NCBI RefSeq assembly: GCF_021919345.1
Contig: NZ_CP089294.1
Span: 1-64,000 of the forward strand
Source: Paenarthrobacter nicotinovorans
GTDB taxonomy: Bacteria > Actinomycetota > Actinomycetes > Actinomycetales > Micrococcaceae
Length of the DNA stretch: 64,000 nt
Direction of reading: 5' to 3'
Part shown: positions 1 to 8,424 of the stretch, piece by piece
Layout: every line of letters starts with the position of its first letter
How positions within the stretch are numbered: the stretch's first letter is position 1
Notes under the pieces: generated by a model
What the model saw: the letters and a program-made list of their open reading frames with translations, nothing else
Told to the model about the DNA's origin: nothing
Database searches by the model: none
Translations under genes and position numbers: made by a program

Positions 1-103
1 CGGCAGACTCAGTGGGACTCAATAACAAAGTCACGCCGAGCAGGGCTCCCAGTGCCGTCCCAGGGAGCCCTGCGACGATCAGAAGGCGGCTTGATGGACG
101 CAT
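1..103 (-). CDS. N-terminus of an exported protein (partial)
   Basis: An open frame starts at ATG 103 on the minus strand and runs off the left edge. Its first 34 residues have a basic start followed by a long hydrophobic stretch rich in Leu, Gly, Val and Ala, as in a signal peptide or membrane anchor. The Shine-Dalgarno site is weak. It is divergent from the winged-helix gene at 226, which fits a shared regulatory gap. The function cannot be told from this fragment. Confidence 0.45.
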   Translation of the reverse strand, partial: MRPSSRLLIVAGLPGTALGALLGVTLLLSPTESA

Positions 104-151
104 GAAGCCGACATGACTTTCAAGGGATGGAGAGGAAGCGGCAAGAGAGTG

Positions 152-174
152 ACTCTATTGTTTAATAATAGAGT
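152..174. promoter_or_regulatory. Inverted repeat, likely operator
   Basis: ACTCTATT at 152-159 and AATAGAGT at 167-174 form a perfect 8-bp inverted repeat with a 7-bp AT-rich centre. It lies between the divergent genes starting at 103 and 226, where a winged-helix repressor would bind its own promoter. Its role as operator is inferred. Confidence 0.5.
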
Positions 175-225
175 ACGTCGGACGACCAGAGGGGAAGCTG
201 ACCTATTTTCCGGCAGGATAGATGT

Positions 226-540
226 ATGCCGCGTTTGATACGACCTAATCTTCCTTCGACAGTGGAGGCAGCAATAGGCTTCTTGGGGAGCCGTGCGCAG
301 GCGGACGTTTTGCGTCAATTGGCAATCTTGGGGCCCTCGACGGTGGGCCAGCTGCAAGCAGTGCTGGAGATTGGTCGACCGAGCTTGAACAGGCACTTGG
401 AGGCATTGTCTCGTGCCGGGCTGATTGAGACGGACCCGCCCCGCGGCCTGCGCCAGGGGCGTGATGTTACCTATGAGGTCCAGCCCGGGACGCTCCGCCA
501 CCTGCTTCGAGCATACGTTGACTATGTGGAAGGTCGATAG
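226..540 (+). CDS. ArsR-like winged-helix transcriptional regulator
   Basis: 104 residues. The segment from about residue 20 to 75 reads as a winged helix-turn-helix: a helix around RAQADVLRQLAILG, a recognition region around GRPSLNRHLEALSRAGLIE and a basic wing before VTYEV. This pattern is typical of small ArsR/MarR-like DNA-binding proteins. No Cys pair for metal sensing is present, so the signal is not an ArsR-type metal thiolate site. The start has AGGA about 8 nt upstream. The inverted repeat at 152-174 is a plausible autoregulatory operator. Confidence 0.75.
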   Translation: MPRLIRPNLPSTVEAAIGFLGSRAQADVLRQLAILGPSTVGQLQAVLEIGRPSLNRHLEALSRAGLIETDPPRGLRQGRDVTYEVQPGTLRHLLRAYVDYVEGR

Positions 541-590
541 GTGTCGCGTGCTTTCCGCAATCTCAATGCACATAGCTTCACCCTAGCACT

Positions 591-619
591 CTTGAAACAT
601 GTTCCAATCATGTTTCAAG
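591..619. promoter_or_regulatory. Long inverted repeat at the 3' end of the XRE operon
   Basis: CTTGAAACATG (591-601) and CATGTTTCAAG (609-619) are perfect 11-bp arms around a 7-nt spacer. The right arm overlaps the stop codon of the XRE gene. No T-run follows on the minus strand, so it is not a classical terminator. The same TGAAACATG word occurs in the promoter at the other end of the operon (3765), so it may be a second binding site for the operon's regulator. Confidence 0.55.
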
Positions 620-1082
620 ATTCTTGAGTGTCGTTTTTCTCCAGCTCTTCCACGTCATCCAATAGGGCGTTGATTGCGTCCAACGTCTTGACATCGATGT
701 CGCCGAGAGTCCGGGCGGCTATGTTCTTCAACCTATTTCGTCGCATTGTCCTAAGGAGCTGAAGCTCTTTCTCGATACGCTCAGGAAGCTCCCCCTTCTC
801 TTCGGTGAAGTAGGCGGGGTCTATCTCAAAGAACTTAGCGAGGGCAACCAGCGCTTCTACTGGAACAGCCTCGGGTGACTCGCCACTCCTGATGCGCCAC
901 CAACGAGTTCTGGACAGTTCGTAGCCGTGGTGGCGTACGCCAGCTTGGATGTCAGCGAACTCGTAGGGTCGGCCACCCTCCGCCACTATGACGTCCAGCA
1001 ACAGATTCACCTTGCGTGCGAGAGTCTCCGCCCGTTCAAGCCGATTTCGGGCCGTATCACCGCCAGCCATTTCCAACCCCAT
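615..1082 (-). CDS. XRE/EspR-like transcriptional regulator
   Basis: 155 residues. The N-terminal half holds a helix-turn-helix (about residues 25-90, with RPYEFADIQAGVR and SRTRWWRIRSGE) of the type seen in mycobacterial EspR-like regulators, with a conserved Phe-rich end (ALAKFFEIDPAYF). The C-terminal 60 residues are helical and charged and probably dimerise. It is the last gene of a four-gene leftward operon and starts directly after the hydrolase stop at 1083. It probably represses the operon through the GAAACATG repeats, but this is inferred from position alone. Confidence 0.75.
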   Translation of the reverse strand: MGLEMAGGDTARNRLERAETLARKVNLLLDVIVAEGGRPYEFADIQAGVRHHGYELSRTRWWRIRSGESPEAVPVEALVALAKFFEIDPAYFTEEKGELPERIEKELQLLRTMRRNRLKNIAARTLGDIDVKTLDAINALLDDVEELEKNDTQES

Positions 1083-2249
1083 CTAAAGTTCACCTGCCGT
1101 TGCTTTGGACGTATCCCCAGCCGTGTCCGTCTGGAGCAATCCTCCGTACCAACGACGAACTGCCAGATCCCACCTTATAGGGTCCGAATTCCACTCTTGA
1201 GTGTGCCCGGAGCAGTCAAACTCGACGAGCTCGACGCCCGGGCCGCGTCTCTGGGCAAATTGTCTAGAGGTCTCAAAGGGAACCGACCAATCGTTTACAT
1301 TATGAAGAATCAGGATCGGCGTCCTGAGGGGCCCTTCCAGCCTGGCCGCATCTGCTTTTCGAATGTTCAGAGGTTCGCTAAGGCCAACTAGTCTGCTTAT
1401 CCCGGGTAATCCAAGTAGAAGGGTCACAGAAGTCCCCAGCACCCGAGGCCACCCTTGATGATTCGCATTTGATCGAAGCGCTGCTTCCCAACTTAAGACC
1501 GGCGCGACCATGACTATACCGGCGATCATGCTTGAGATTCCGGATCGCTGAAGCGTATTCATTGCAAGGGTTGCACCTAAAGACCAGCCAAACACTATGC
1601 ATTGTGTCGCGCCTCGTGCGGCGATGAAGTGGAGGGCATCGTCCAGGTCATGCCACTCGGATTCTCCCAAGTGGGAAAGGCCTTCAGTCGACCGGGGCCC
1701 TTTGCCATCGTTGCGGTACGAGATGATGAGTGAATTCAAGCCGAGCGCCGTTGCCGTAGCCACGCCCCTTAGCGTCTGACGCCGGTCACTCCCTTGGCCG
1801 TGTACGTGAATCGCCCATTCGTTGCTATCGCCCTCAACGAACCATGCGGGCGCAGGCCCCAAAGACGTGGGTATTTCGACGTCCCTGAATGGCGAGCCAG
1901 GGGTGGAAGCCACGATGCCACTCCATCGGCATTTTGATTTCGTTGACAGCGAAGCAGGCTTTCGGAGGAGGCGACGCCTGACGACGTGTTCTGTTCGAGC
2001 GATTACGGGACCGATGATGGCTGGCTCATCTTTGCCGAGCAAATGAAGTCCGAAAATTCCCGGAGTGCAGGTTCTTTTCGTGGACTTAAACTCGATCTCT
2101 TCGTCAGTGACCACAAGCGGCGATATGTCGTACTCGGGACTGTACCCAGGCGTGAGAGAACGCCGGGCAGCCGCAGCAACGCCCGCCAGCGCTCCGCCGG
2201 CGCCAATTGCTGCAAGTATGGCTAGGACGCCACTTACCGTTGGTGCCAT
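1083..2249 (-). CDS. Membrane-anchored alpha/beta-fold hydrolase
   Basis: 388 residues. A hydrophobic N-terminal segment (about residues 5-28) should anchor the protein in the membrane. The rest has an alpha/beta-hydrolase core: an oxyanion region around HVHGQGSD, the nucleophile elbow GWSLG (Ser about 223), an Asp in NDWSVP and the catalytic His in SGHTQEW near the C-terminus. Related proteins are esterases or peptidases; the substrate is unknown. The start overlaps the preceding gene by 16 nt, which indicates translational coupling within the XRE/ImmA operon. Confidence 0.75.
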   Translation of the reverse strand: MAPTVSGVLAILAAIGAGGALAGVAAAARRSLTPGYSPEYDISPLVVTDEEIEFKSTKRTCTPGIFGLHLLGKDEPAIIGPVIARTEHVVRRRLLRKPASLSTKSKCRWSGIVASTPGSPFRDVEIPTSLGPAPAWFVEGDSNEWAIHVHGQGSDRRQTLRGVATATALGLNSLIISYRNDGKGPRSTEGLSHLGESEWHDLDDALHFIAARGATQCIVFGWSLGATLAMNTLQRSGISSMIAGIVMVAPVLSWEAALRSNANHQGWPRVLGTSVTLLLGLPGISRLVGLSEPLNIRKADAARLEGPLRTPILILHNVNDWSVPFETSRQFAQRRGPGVELVEFDCSGHTQEWNSDPIRWDLAVRRWYGGLLQTDTAGDTSKATAGEL

Positions 2250-3220
2250 GCTCGCCTGTCTAGGTGGGCACCGGCTTGCGCCAGCATTCGCAGTCCGTCC
2301 TCGCCAATCCTCTCGCGAGCATAGGGATCTCGGACAAGTGAGTCTTGAATCTCAACGATCATGCGGTGGAGCTGTCGGCGAGGTCTGTGATCACGATTTT
2401 CCACGACTCGGGTGTCGAGAGTTACACCTGAATTTCCAACGACAGCATTGCGCCACACAGGCATCAATTCGGCCAGAACGGACTTGGTCCTTGTGGCATC
2501 TAAGATCGTCAGAATTCTACGTTTCGCTGGAGGCAGCGCTAGGCCGGTGCAGAGCAAAGCAAAGGTCGTCGAGTTAAGCGCGGCGTAGAGTCCGCTAAGC
2601 GATCTCATAGTTTCTTTCTCACCAAGGAGATGTAGGGCGTCTAATAGCAGAACGTGAATGACCAGCAAAACGGCTGATATGCATCCCCATCCCACGAGAG
2701 CGAACGCAGCTTTGTAGACTCCTGCGCTCCAAGACTTGCGGAATTTAAAGCACGTCCAGCCTGCCATGGCCATCACGCAACCGATGTAGACGTACTGGAC
2801 AGCAGAATACAAAGCCGCAGCTGGTTGAGCTCCGTACGCCTGCATGAAAGCGGTGGATGTAGTTGGCGCTTCAATGAACCAGAACAATGAGGCTGCGGCA
2901 GTTCCCGCGACCACAACTGCAGCGCTTCCCAACACCCGTGGCGACCCACCGAACTCCGACGCTGGACTCGCTGCCCTATGGATTGCTCGCGCGAGGAAGT
3001 AGACGCCAACCAGGAGAAGAAGATTCGCAGCCAGGTCCGCGTAGTTACGTCCCCCGAGCAGGCGATCGGTAGACATGTAGACGGGGTTCAGGTTGAGAAG
3101 TAGGGAGATGGAGATTTGTACGGAGGCCCAGAGAATGCTGGTGTCTTTACCGTGTCTCCGCGTCGCCACGACCACCAGAGTCAATGCGATCATCAGGCCC
3201 GCAACAAAAACTTCCATCAA
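2234..3220 (-). CDS. MAB_1171c-type polytopic membrane protein
   Basis: 328 residues. At least six hydrophobic segments fill the first 220 residues, followed by a soluble basic tail with conserved-looking patches (RRRILTILDATR and RRQLHRMIVEIQDSL). This architecture matches actinobacterial membrane proteins annotated as the MAB_1171c family (putative transporter), which commonly sit beside XRE regulators and ImmA/IrrE-like proteases. Start and stop overlap both neighbours by a few bases. What it transports or senses is unknown. Confidence 0.7.
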   Translation of the reverse strand: MMEVFVAGLMIALTLVVVATRRHGKDTSILWASVQISISLLLNLNPVYMSTDRLLGGRNYADLAANLLLLVGVYFLARAIHRAASPASEFGGSPRVLGSAAVVVAGTAAASLFWFIEAPTTSTAFMQAYGAQPAAALYSAVQYVYIGCVMAMAGWTCFKFRKSWSAGVYKAAFALVGWGCISAVLLVIHVLLLDALHLLGEKETMRSLSGLYAALNSTTFALLCTGLALPPAKRRILTILDATRTKSVLAELMPVWRNAVVGNSGVTLDTRVVENRDHRPRRQLHRMIVEIQDSLVRDPYARERIGEDGLRMLAQAGAHLDRRAWHQR

Positions 3221-3726
3221 CCAAAGACCTCCTCAAATGCACCTGGTTCACCCGGACCCTCACGAAGTGCCTCGGCCAGCAAATCGGCAAGGTATTCCGC
3301 CGTTGCTTCCTTGACTGTCCTGAACTCAGTTCTCATGAGGGCTCTGCGTATGACTTCCGGAGACAAATGCTGCAAACCTTCATGCAGAAGGCTTCCTGCT
3401 CCGGGATGCGCATCATGGCCCAGAATCATGTGGGACAGTTCGTGCAGCACGAATTGCTGCCGCTGGAGCTCCCAAGGTGTGGGTGGATGAAAAACCCATT
3501 CGTGTCGCTTTCCCGGCAACCAAAGCCCGCAAATAGATGTTCCAGCGAGCTTGTCGGTTGTTCGGATTCGGATACGCCGACCGCGGATCGCTTCCACAAC
3601 CCGAACGATCAATTCGAGGTTCAGCCGAGGCGGCAGTTCCAAGCCAGCGAAGGCGTCGACAGCCTCTCGATATGCGCGCTCGGATGCAGTAGGTGGAAGT
3701 GCGTGTAGCGCTTGTGCCACTGACAT
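3217..3726 (-). CDS. ImmA/IrrE-family metallopeptidase
   Basis: 169 residues. The zinc motif HELSH lies at residues 95-99, with a downstream Glu-rich helix (ATAEYLADLLAEAL) that can supply the third ligand. The family cleaves XRE-type repressors: ImmA in the ICEBs1 element, IrrE in Deinococcus. This makes the adjacent XRE protein an obvious candidate substrate. It is the first gene of the operon, with AGGAG a few nt upstream of the ATG. Its stop overlaps the next start (ATGA). Confidence 0.85.
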   Translation of the reverse strand: MSVAQALHALPPTASERAYREAVDAFAGLELPPRLNLELIVRVVEAIRGRRIRIRTTDKLAGTSICGLWLPGKRHEWVFHPPTPWELQRQQFVLHELSHMILGHDAHPGAGSLLHEGLQHLSPEVIRRALMRTEFRTVKEATAEYLADLLAEALREGPGEPGAFEEVFG

Positions 3727-3764
3727 TCGACTCCTTGCTCATCTCTCTGTCGGTTAGGCTAAGC

Positions 3765-3787
3765 TGAAACATGTTTCAAACAAGTTT
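3765..3787. promoter_or_regulatory. Tandem GAAACATGTTTC-type operator upstream of the ImmA operon
   Basis: TGAAACATGTTTCA (3765-3778) is a perfect 14-bp palindrome and is followed by an imperfect one, AAACAAGTTT (3778-3787). They lie 39-60 bp upstream of the ImmA/IrrE start, across the expected promoter. The core recurs in the inverted repeat at 591-619, so the operon has matching sites at both ends. Confidence 0.65.
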
Positions 3788-4063
3788 TAGCCTTGAATGA
3801 ACCCAGGACCCACGGGGCAAATTCGGGGCAACCATATCAAGAAGGCTCAGGCAGGGCTTGTCATAAGCGAGAGGGGTGGTGCCATATCGATAACATCGCA
3901 TGGGAGTCGCGTCGGACTTCGTGGCGGGCCGGGAGGGAGCTCAGCCTGTCATCGCAGCAGCCTCACGGAACCCGGACGGGGCGCGTTCAGCTAAACAGGT
4001 TTCTTGAACAATGGACGCTGAACGCCACCTGGCAGCATGGCCTGCGACACGCGGATTCGTTTT

Positions 4064-4132
4064 CTGTAAACAAATCCCCGACGGGCGGAGCTGGCGATGC
4101 TAGGTTCAACTCAGTCGATAGCTGTAAACAAA
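4064..4132 (+). repeat. Direct repeats CTGTAAACAAA
   Basis: The 11-mer CTGTAAACAAA occurs at 4064-4074 and again at 4122-4132, 58 bp apart in the same orientation, upstream of the RHH gene at 4210 and the replication gene. Possible roles are iterons or operator half-sites; two copies alone do not settle this. Confidence 0.4.
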
Positions 4133-4209
4133 ACTCCGATCGACCGCACGTGGCACCAACGATGAACCAGCTACAACCCCTGGTTGTGCGAGATTCAAAG
4201 GACCTGACA

Positions 4210-4443
4210 ATGAGCGCAGTAATCAATCGTGGAGGCGGCCGGCCCAGTAAGGGCCTCCGCAAATACATTGGCTTCCGCACGCCAGCCAAGACCGCGGAGG
4301 ACGTTCATATGATCGCCGCCGCAAAGGGCATGACTGTCACCGACTATGTTGCCTCTGCAGTCGACCGATCCTTGCGTGAAGACCTGGCCTTGCTTGATCA
4401 GTTCACCCAACAGGATGAGCTCCCGATTCGTATGGCCTCGTAG
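4210..4443 (+). CDS. Small ribbon-helix-helix-like plasmid protein
   Basis: 77 residues. ATG 4210 is preceded by AAAGGA at good spacing, so I prefer it to a longer in-frame extension that begins at 3793 and has no such support. The sequence (RKYIGFRTPAKTAEDVHMIA followed by GMTVTDYVASAV) resembles a CopG/Arc-type ribbon-helix-helix fold with a basic strand and two helices. Genes of this type next to replication genes often control copy number. A perfect hairpin follows at 4451-4475. Confidence 0.6.
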   Translation: MSAVINRGGGRPSKGLRKYIGFRTPAKTAEDVHMIAAAKGMTVTDYVASAVDRSLREDLALLDQFTQQDELPIRMAS

Positions 4444-4450
4444 AAACAAG

Positions 4451-4475
4451 GAAGGCCCGCCATAAGCGGGCCTTC
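4451..4475 (+). terminator. Hairpin terminator
   Basis: GAAGGCCCGC (4451-4460), loop CATAA, GCGGGCCTTC (4466-4475): a perfect 10-bp GC-rich stem 8 nt after the RHH stop. No strong T-run follows. Confidence 0.7.
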
Positions 4476-4557
4476 AAAGCTGAAGATTCACGATCCGGAA
4501 AGCTTGCCGGCAGACAGATCGTAAATCGTATGGAAGTCCTAGAACAGGCCTTCATTT

Positions 4558-6519
4558 GTGTTGCAAACCGATCTGGCAGGATCGGCCCTTTCTCATTCCC
4601 TGAACAGGAACAAAATCATCGTACAACAGCACGCTCTCGTGCTGCCAGCAGCTGGAGCTGCTGGCGTGTCCCAAGAGCCTCCTCAGACTTCATGCGCCGC
4701 CCAAGCGTGGGCCGCGTTGGCACCTCTTCTCGCAGGTCAACCCCGTGTTCGCCTATCCCGAGACGGCGGTAAGACTTATCCCCAAAAGCACGAACGCGCT
4801 TTGACCGAGACGCTACCCACTTTTCCCGCGGCGGTTCGAATTTTTGGGAAAGACGGCAGCTGCTCGGCTATCTTCCTTGACTTCGACTCCTCCATTGCAG
4901 GTATTGACTGGGTGAAGGCGGACGTGAGGTCTCTCCAATCCTGGCTGCATAGCTGTGGCGCCCGGTGGATTGAAGACTACTCCCCCAGTGGCGGGCGGCA
5001 TGTGTACATACCCCTAGAGACAAGGGTTTCCTTTTCAGAAGCACGTGAAGTTGTCGAGGCGTTGGGCACTCGATACCGGACGTTGGATAAATCTCCGCAC
5101 CAGAACCTTCTGCACGGTTGTATGCGCACACCAGGATCACCCCATAAGCGTGGCGGCCACCAGGAACTGGCCATGAGCCTAAGTATGGCCTACGACGTTG
5201 CACGGCGCCCAAACACTGTACGGGTCTGGGAAGCACTACGGCGAGAGCTGAGCCATGAAATCGCGAGTGTACGGTCGCTGAGACTGGAGCGGACGTTGTC
5301 CGCGGAAGACACTACCCCGGAACCACCGCAGGTGATCGGCCGGATGTCTAGGCCAATGCAGCAGATGGCACTCTCGGGTCTATATGACGTCAACCGTTAT
5401 GCCTCGGATTCCGAAGCCCGTCAGGCAGTCCTGACAGCTGCAGCCGTAGCGGGAATGGAACTCGTCGATGTACAACGACGAATCCTCCAAGGTATCTGGC
5501 CGGGGCTGGCATCGTTCTACGCCCGATACGCTTCCCACCAGAGGCTCCCCTCCCTGAAACGGGACTGGAATAACGCCGTCAGCTACCTCCGAAAAAATCA
5601 AGCTGCAAAACCGGGGAACAACAATGCCCGCAAATCCCCCACAAGCCAGCCAAACACACAGCCCCCGTTAGACCTGCGCGTAATCCAAGATTCGAACAGC
5701 GAACACCGCTACCTCCGTACCTGGAGAAATGCCCTGCGTCTGAGGGAGCCTGCCTACGCCAGTTCCCGGACTGGTTTGGCTCGTCGAATGGTTCTGAGAG
5801 CTTTGGGCGCTGCTGCGCACATGACAGCATCCCGATTTGTTGAGTTTGGTGATCGCTCAATCGCAGTGGCGACGGGTTTGGATCATACAACTGTGGGATC
5901 TCACTTGCGTGCTTTGCGAGCAGAGAATCAACCACTTGTGACCTTGGTAGAACGCGGACGAGGAACCAAGGGTGATCTCTACATGCTGACGATCCCGGAG
6001 GCACTACGACCAGCGTCCGAGGAGCTAGCATGGCGTAAGGGCAAGATCCATCCGCTTAGGCCCGTGTTCCGCGAGCTAGGTCTGCCGGCAGCATTTGTCT
6101 ACGAAGCCTTGGAGGCGATGCCGGGGCTAACTACGACGGAATTGGTAAAGCACACAAGACTGTCAAGAACCGCTGTGAGCGAAAGTCTTGAGGTCCTGGC
6201 TGCTTGGAACATGATCGTAAGGAATAACACACGGTCATGGACGATCGTTTCCACGACCTCTCTTCAGGAGCTCGCAGAGTACTTTGGCGTACTTGAGGCT
6301 GTCGCTGGCCAACTGCAGAAATACCGCGTTGAGCGGATCGTTTGGCGGGAGTGGCTCTCAAAGAACGTCAACACGGTGGCGGAGCTCCTGTCCCCCACCG
6401 ATGACTACCCATGGGAAGCCTTTGAAGGGCCACCTGATGACTGGACCTTGGCAGATATGGTCTTCAAAAGCGCTATGAGCGGCGTGGGTGATTCCGGCCT
6501 AGGTGTACTCAGTCAGTAG
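4558..6519 (+). CDS. Primase-like plasmid replication protein, 3' end altered by an IS
   Basis: 653 residues. Residues about 65-200 carry archaeo-eukaryotic-primase-type motifs: hDhD (IFLDFD, Asp108/Asp110) and SGGRH (about 144-148) before a beta strand. The C-terminal half contains two helix-turn-helix regions (ATGLDHTTVGSHLRAL and HTRLSRTAVSESLEVL). Primase plus winged helices is the make-up of many actinobacterial plasmid replication proteins, so this is the probable initiator. The GTG start at 4558 is weakly supported. An IS481-type element begins in the codon after Gly-Leu and replaces the native tail: joining 6503 to 7581 restores a frame ending EVKRPMPSR with TAA at 7609-7611. The present protein ends VLSQ, encoded by the IS. 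Confidence 0.7.
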   Translation: MLQTDLAGSALSHSLNRNKIIVQQHALVLPAAGAAGVSQEPPQTSCAAQAWAALAPLLAGQPRVRLSRDGGKTYPQKHERALTETLPTFPAAVRIFGKDGSCSAIFLDFDSSIAGIDWVKADVRSLQSWLHSCGARWIEDYSPSGGRHVYIPLETRVSFSEAREVVEALGTRYRTLDKSPHQNLLHGCMRTPGSPHKRGGHQELAMSLSMAYDVARRPNTVRVWEALRRELSHEIASVRSLRLERTLSAEDTTPEPPQVIGRMSRPMQQMALSGLYDVNRYASDSEARQAVLTAAAVAGMELVDVQRRILQGIWPGLASFYARYASHQRLPSLKRDWNNAVSYLRKNQAAKPGNNNARKSPTSQPNTQPPLDLRVIQDSNSEHRYLRTWRNALRLREPAYASSRTGLARRMVLRALGAAAHMTASRFVEFGDRSIAVATGLDHTTVGSHLRALRAENQPLVTLVERGRGTKGDLYMLTIPEALRPASEELAWRKGKIHPLRPVFRELGLPAAFVYEALEAMPGLTTTELVKHTRLSRTAVSESLEVLAAWNMIVRNNTRSWTIVSTTSLQELAEYFGVLEAVAGQLQKYRVERIVWREWLSKNVNTVAELLSPTDDYPWEAFEGPPDDWTLADMVFKSAMSGVGDSGLGVLSQ

Positions 6520-7574
6520 GTTGTTTGCACCTGCTGATGGGTGGTTTGCCTCCGAGGCTGCCGTGGGGCCGGTGGTTGTTGTAGAAGTCTAGCCATGGCT
6601 GCAGGGCGTCTGTCCGGGCCTGGTTGGAGGTGAAGGGTTGCCGGTAGGCCCAGCCTTCCTGGAGGGTGCGGTTGAAGCGTTCCGCTTTGCCGTTCTGCCA
6701 GGGGTGGCGGGGTTTGATCAGGATGTGTTTGGCGCCCAGGGCGGCGAGGGCGTTTTGGAAGTCGCGGGAGATCCGGTAGGCGAAGGCGTTGTCGGTCATG
6801 ACCCGCTTCACGGGTGCACCGTTGGCTGCCATGGCGGCCGCGGCCCGGGTGAGGAATGCCGCGCAGGTCGGGCCTTTCTCATCGGGGAGGACCTCGGCGT
6901 AGGCCAGGCGGGAATGGTCATCGACAGCGACGTGGACGTAGTCAAAACCGACCCGTGTGTGGCTTGCTGCATGGTTGCGGGCGGATTGGTTCGGGTCGGC
7001 CCGCCAGCCCCCGCCGTCCGGGATCCTGCCGAGTTTCTTGACGTCGATGTGGATCATGTCTCCGGGGGCGTCGCGTTCGTACCTGCGGTCGGTGGCTCGG
7101 GATGCCCGGATCCGTGCCCCGGTCACCGGGTCCAGGTCCCAAAGCCTGGGCATGCCGGCACGGGCAAGGATCCGGGAAACCGTCCTGGGACTGACCCCGC
7201 AACGGACCGCCAGGTTTGTCGGCCCTTCCCGGTGCTACACCCGCCGGGCCAGGACCTCGGATACGACAGGTGCCGGGGTGGCGTGCGGGCAGGACTTTGG
7301 CCTCGAGCTGCGATCCTCAAGACCGGCCCAGCCGTGGGAGCGGTACCGGCTGATCCAGCGGTGCGCACACGTCCGGGAAACCCCATCTCTTTGGCCACAT
7401 GCGCCACCGGACGGCCGGCCAGGACTCGTTCGATGAGGGTCCGCCTACCGTTCGGAGTCAGGCGGGCATTACGGTGGGACATGAAGACCTCTTAGTCGTT
7501 GGCTGTGTGTGGTAACCACCAACCTAAGAGGTCTTCACCCATTCACGATGTAACCAACGTCCTGACTCAGTACA
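6504..7574. mobile_element. IS481-family insertion sequence (1,071 bp) with CCTAGG target duplication
   Basis: The ends are inverted repeats, TGTACTCAGTCAG on the left and CTGACTCAGTACA on the right (one mismatch). They are flanked by the direct repeat CCTAGG at 6498-6503 and 7575-7580. IS481-family elements prefer targets centred on CTAG, which fits. The element inserted into the last codons of the replication gene. Its transposase is broken, so it cannot move by itself. Confidence 0.9.
6509..7482 (-). pseudogene. IS481-family transposase, frameshifted and with a nonsense codon
   Basis: The N-terminus (119-residue frame from ATG 7482) has the family's typical start MSHRNARLTPNGRRTLIERVLAGRP. 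After KEMGF (about 7395) the homologous reading continues in another frame. There a TAG at 7235-7237 interrupts ARRV-HREGPTNLAVRCGVSPRTVSR. Downstream the frame is open to 6509 and holds the integrase core: IHIDVKKLGR and VDDHSRLAY, TDNAFAY, then KAERFNRTLQEGW, the expected D-D-E acidic residues. Two lesions make it a pseudogene. Confidence 0.85.
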
Positions 7575-7616
7575 CCTAGGAGAAGTGAAGCGCCCGATGC
7601 CATCCCGCTAACAACA

Positions 7617-7640
7617 GTAATGCCATAAGTAATGCCATAA
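7617..7640 (+). repeat. Tandem 12-bp repeats downstream of parB-like gene
   Basis: GTAATGCCATAA occurs twice in perfect tandem (7617-7628, 7629-7640), followed by a looser copy around AATGCATACCATAAG. The core ATGCCATAA reappears inverted, with the same 12-bp spacing, upstream of parA (9741-9761). Repeats on both sides of a par operon are typical of partition centromeres. Confidence 0.6.
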
Positions 7641-7728
7641 AGGCAATAGGAATGCATACCATAAGCCTGACATTGGCTCAGGGGCGGCGGTCGGGGAAGT
7701 TGCTGGTTACCACCTGTCGCCCCTGAAG

Positions 7729-8424
7729 CTAGTTGATGAGGTAGAGCCGGTAGACCGTGGAAACGAGTGCGCTCCTAGAGGGCGCATTGAACTCGACAAC
7801 CTTCTCGTCAAGCCAAGCAGTCTGATGCCCGTCGAGCCGTACTTGAATCTGGATACCAGCCTCTCCCCTCCGGCGCGGAACTCTTCGGGGCATACCCGAC
7901 GACGTTGGAGTAGATTCAGGTCGGAATTCCTTAGCAATACTTGCCTCAGACACAGAGTCGAAGGCGTCCAGGAGAAGATCTGCGTAAGTTGTGCGCCGTG
8001 TGTGCAGGGCTTCTTTCACCGTGGCCAGTAGCTCCGGGGCCAGATAAACGCCTACGTTGCGCAGTGCGCCCAAAACGGTTTCCGAGGTCTTAGTACTTGT
8101 GCCCGACGAGACGTTCTTACGTTGCGGAGTCTGGCCCTTGCTACGCTGGTTCGCTTTTGAGGTCGGTTCTTGAGACTGACTCGATCCCGTATTCGCACTA
8201 AGATGATCTGCGGGCTTCGAGTCCGAAGAAAGCGCCGTTACCCCCGTCGCGTCCTCTTCCGGTTCAGGTACAACCGATATGCGCGTGGATTCCGAAGCGC
8301 TGTCCAGCACTTCTCGTGCATCAGATGCTTTCCGCCGCTTTGGAGGGAGTATTCCTTCGAGCTTCGCACCACGAGGTGCTGACGGCGCGAATGCGCTGGC
8401 GAGGTTCGGTCGATTGCTGGTCAT
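7729..8424 (-). CDS. ParB-like partition partner of ParA
   Basis: 231 residues. A disordered, Ser/Thr/Pro/Lys-rich N-terminal half is followed by a folded C-terminal half. The stretch IQVRLDGHQTAWLDEKVVEFNAPSRSALVSTVYRLYL reads as a ribbon-helix-helix (beta strand, two helices). No ParB nuclease-type domain is present. Its ATG overlaps the parA stop by 4 nt (ATGA), so the two are coupled. In such parA-plus-small-partner loci the second protein binds the centromere and stimulates the ParA ATPase. Confidence 0.7.
   Translation of the reverse strand: MTSNRPNLASAFAPSAPRGAKLEGILPPKRRKASDAREVLDSASESTRISVVPEPEEDATGVTALSSDSKPADHLSANTGSSQSQEPTSKANQRSKGQTPQRKNVSSGTSTKTSETVLGALRNVGVYLAPELLATVKEALHTRRTTYADLLLDAFDSVSEASIAKEFRPESTPTSSGMPRRVPRRRGEAGIQIQVRLDGHQTAWLDEKVVEFNAPSRSALVSTVYRLYLIN

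Noticed and set aside
6638..7495. 285-residue rightward frame across the IS
   Set aside because: Antisense shadow of the GC-rich transposase gene.
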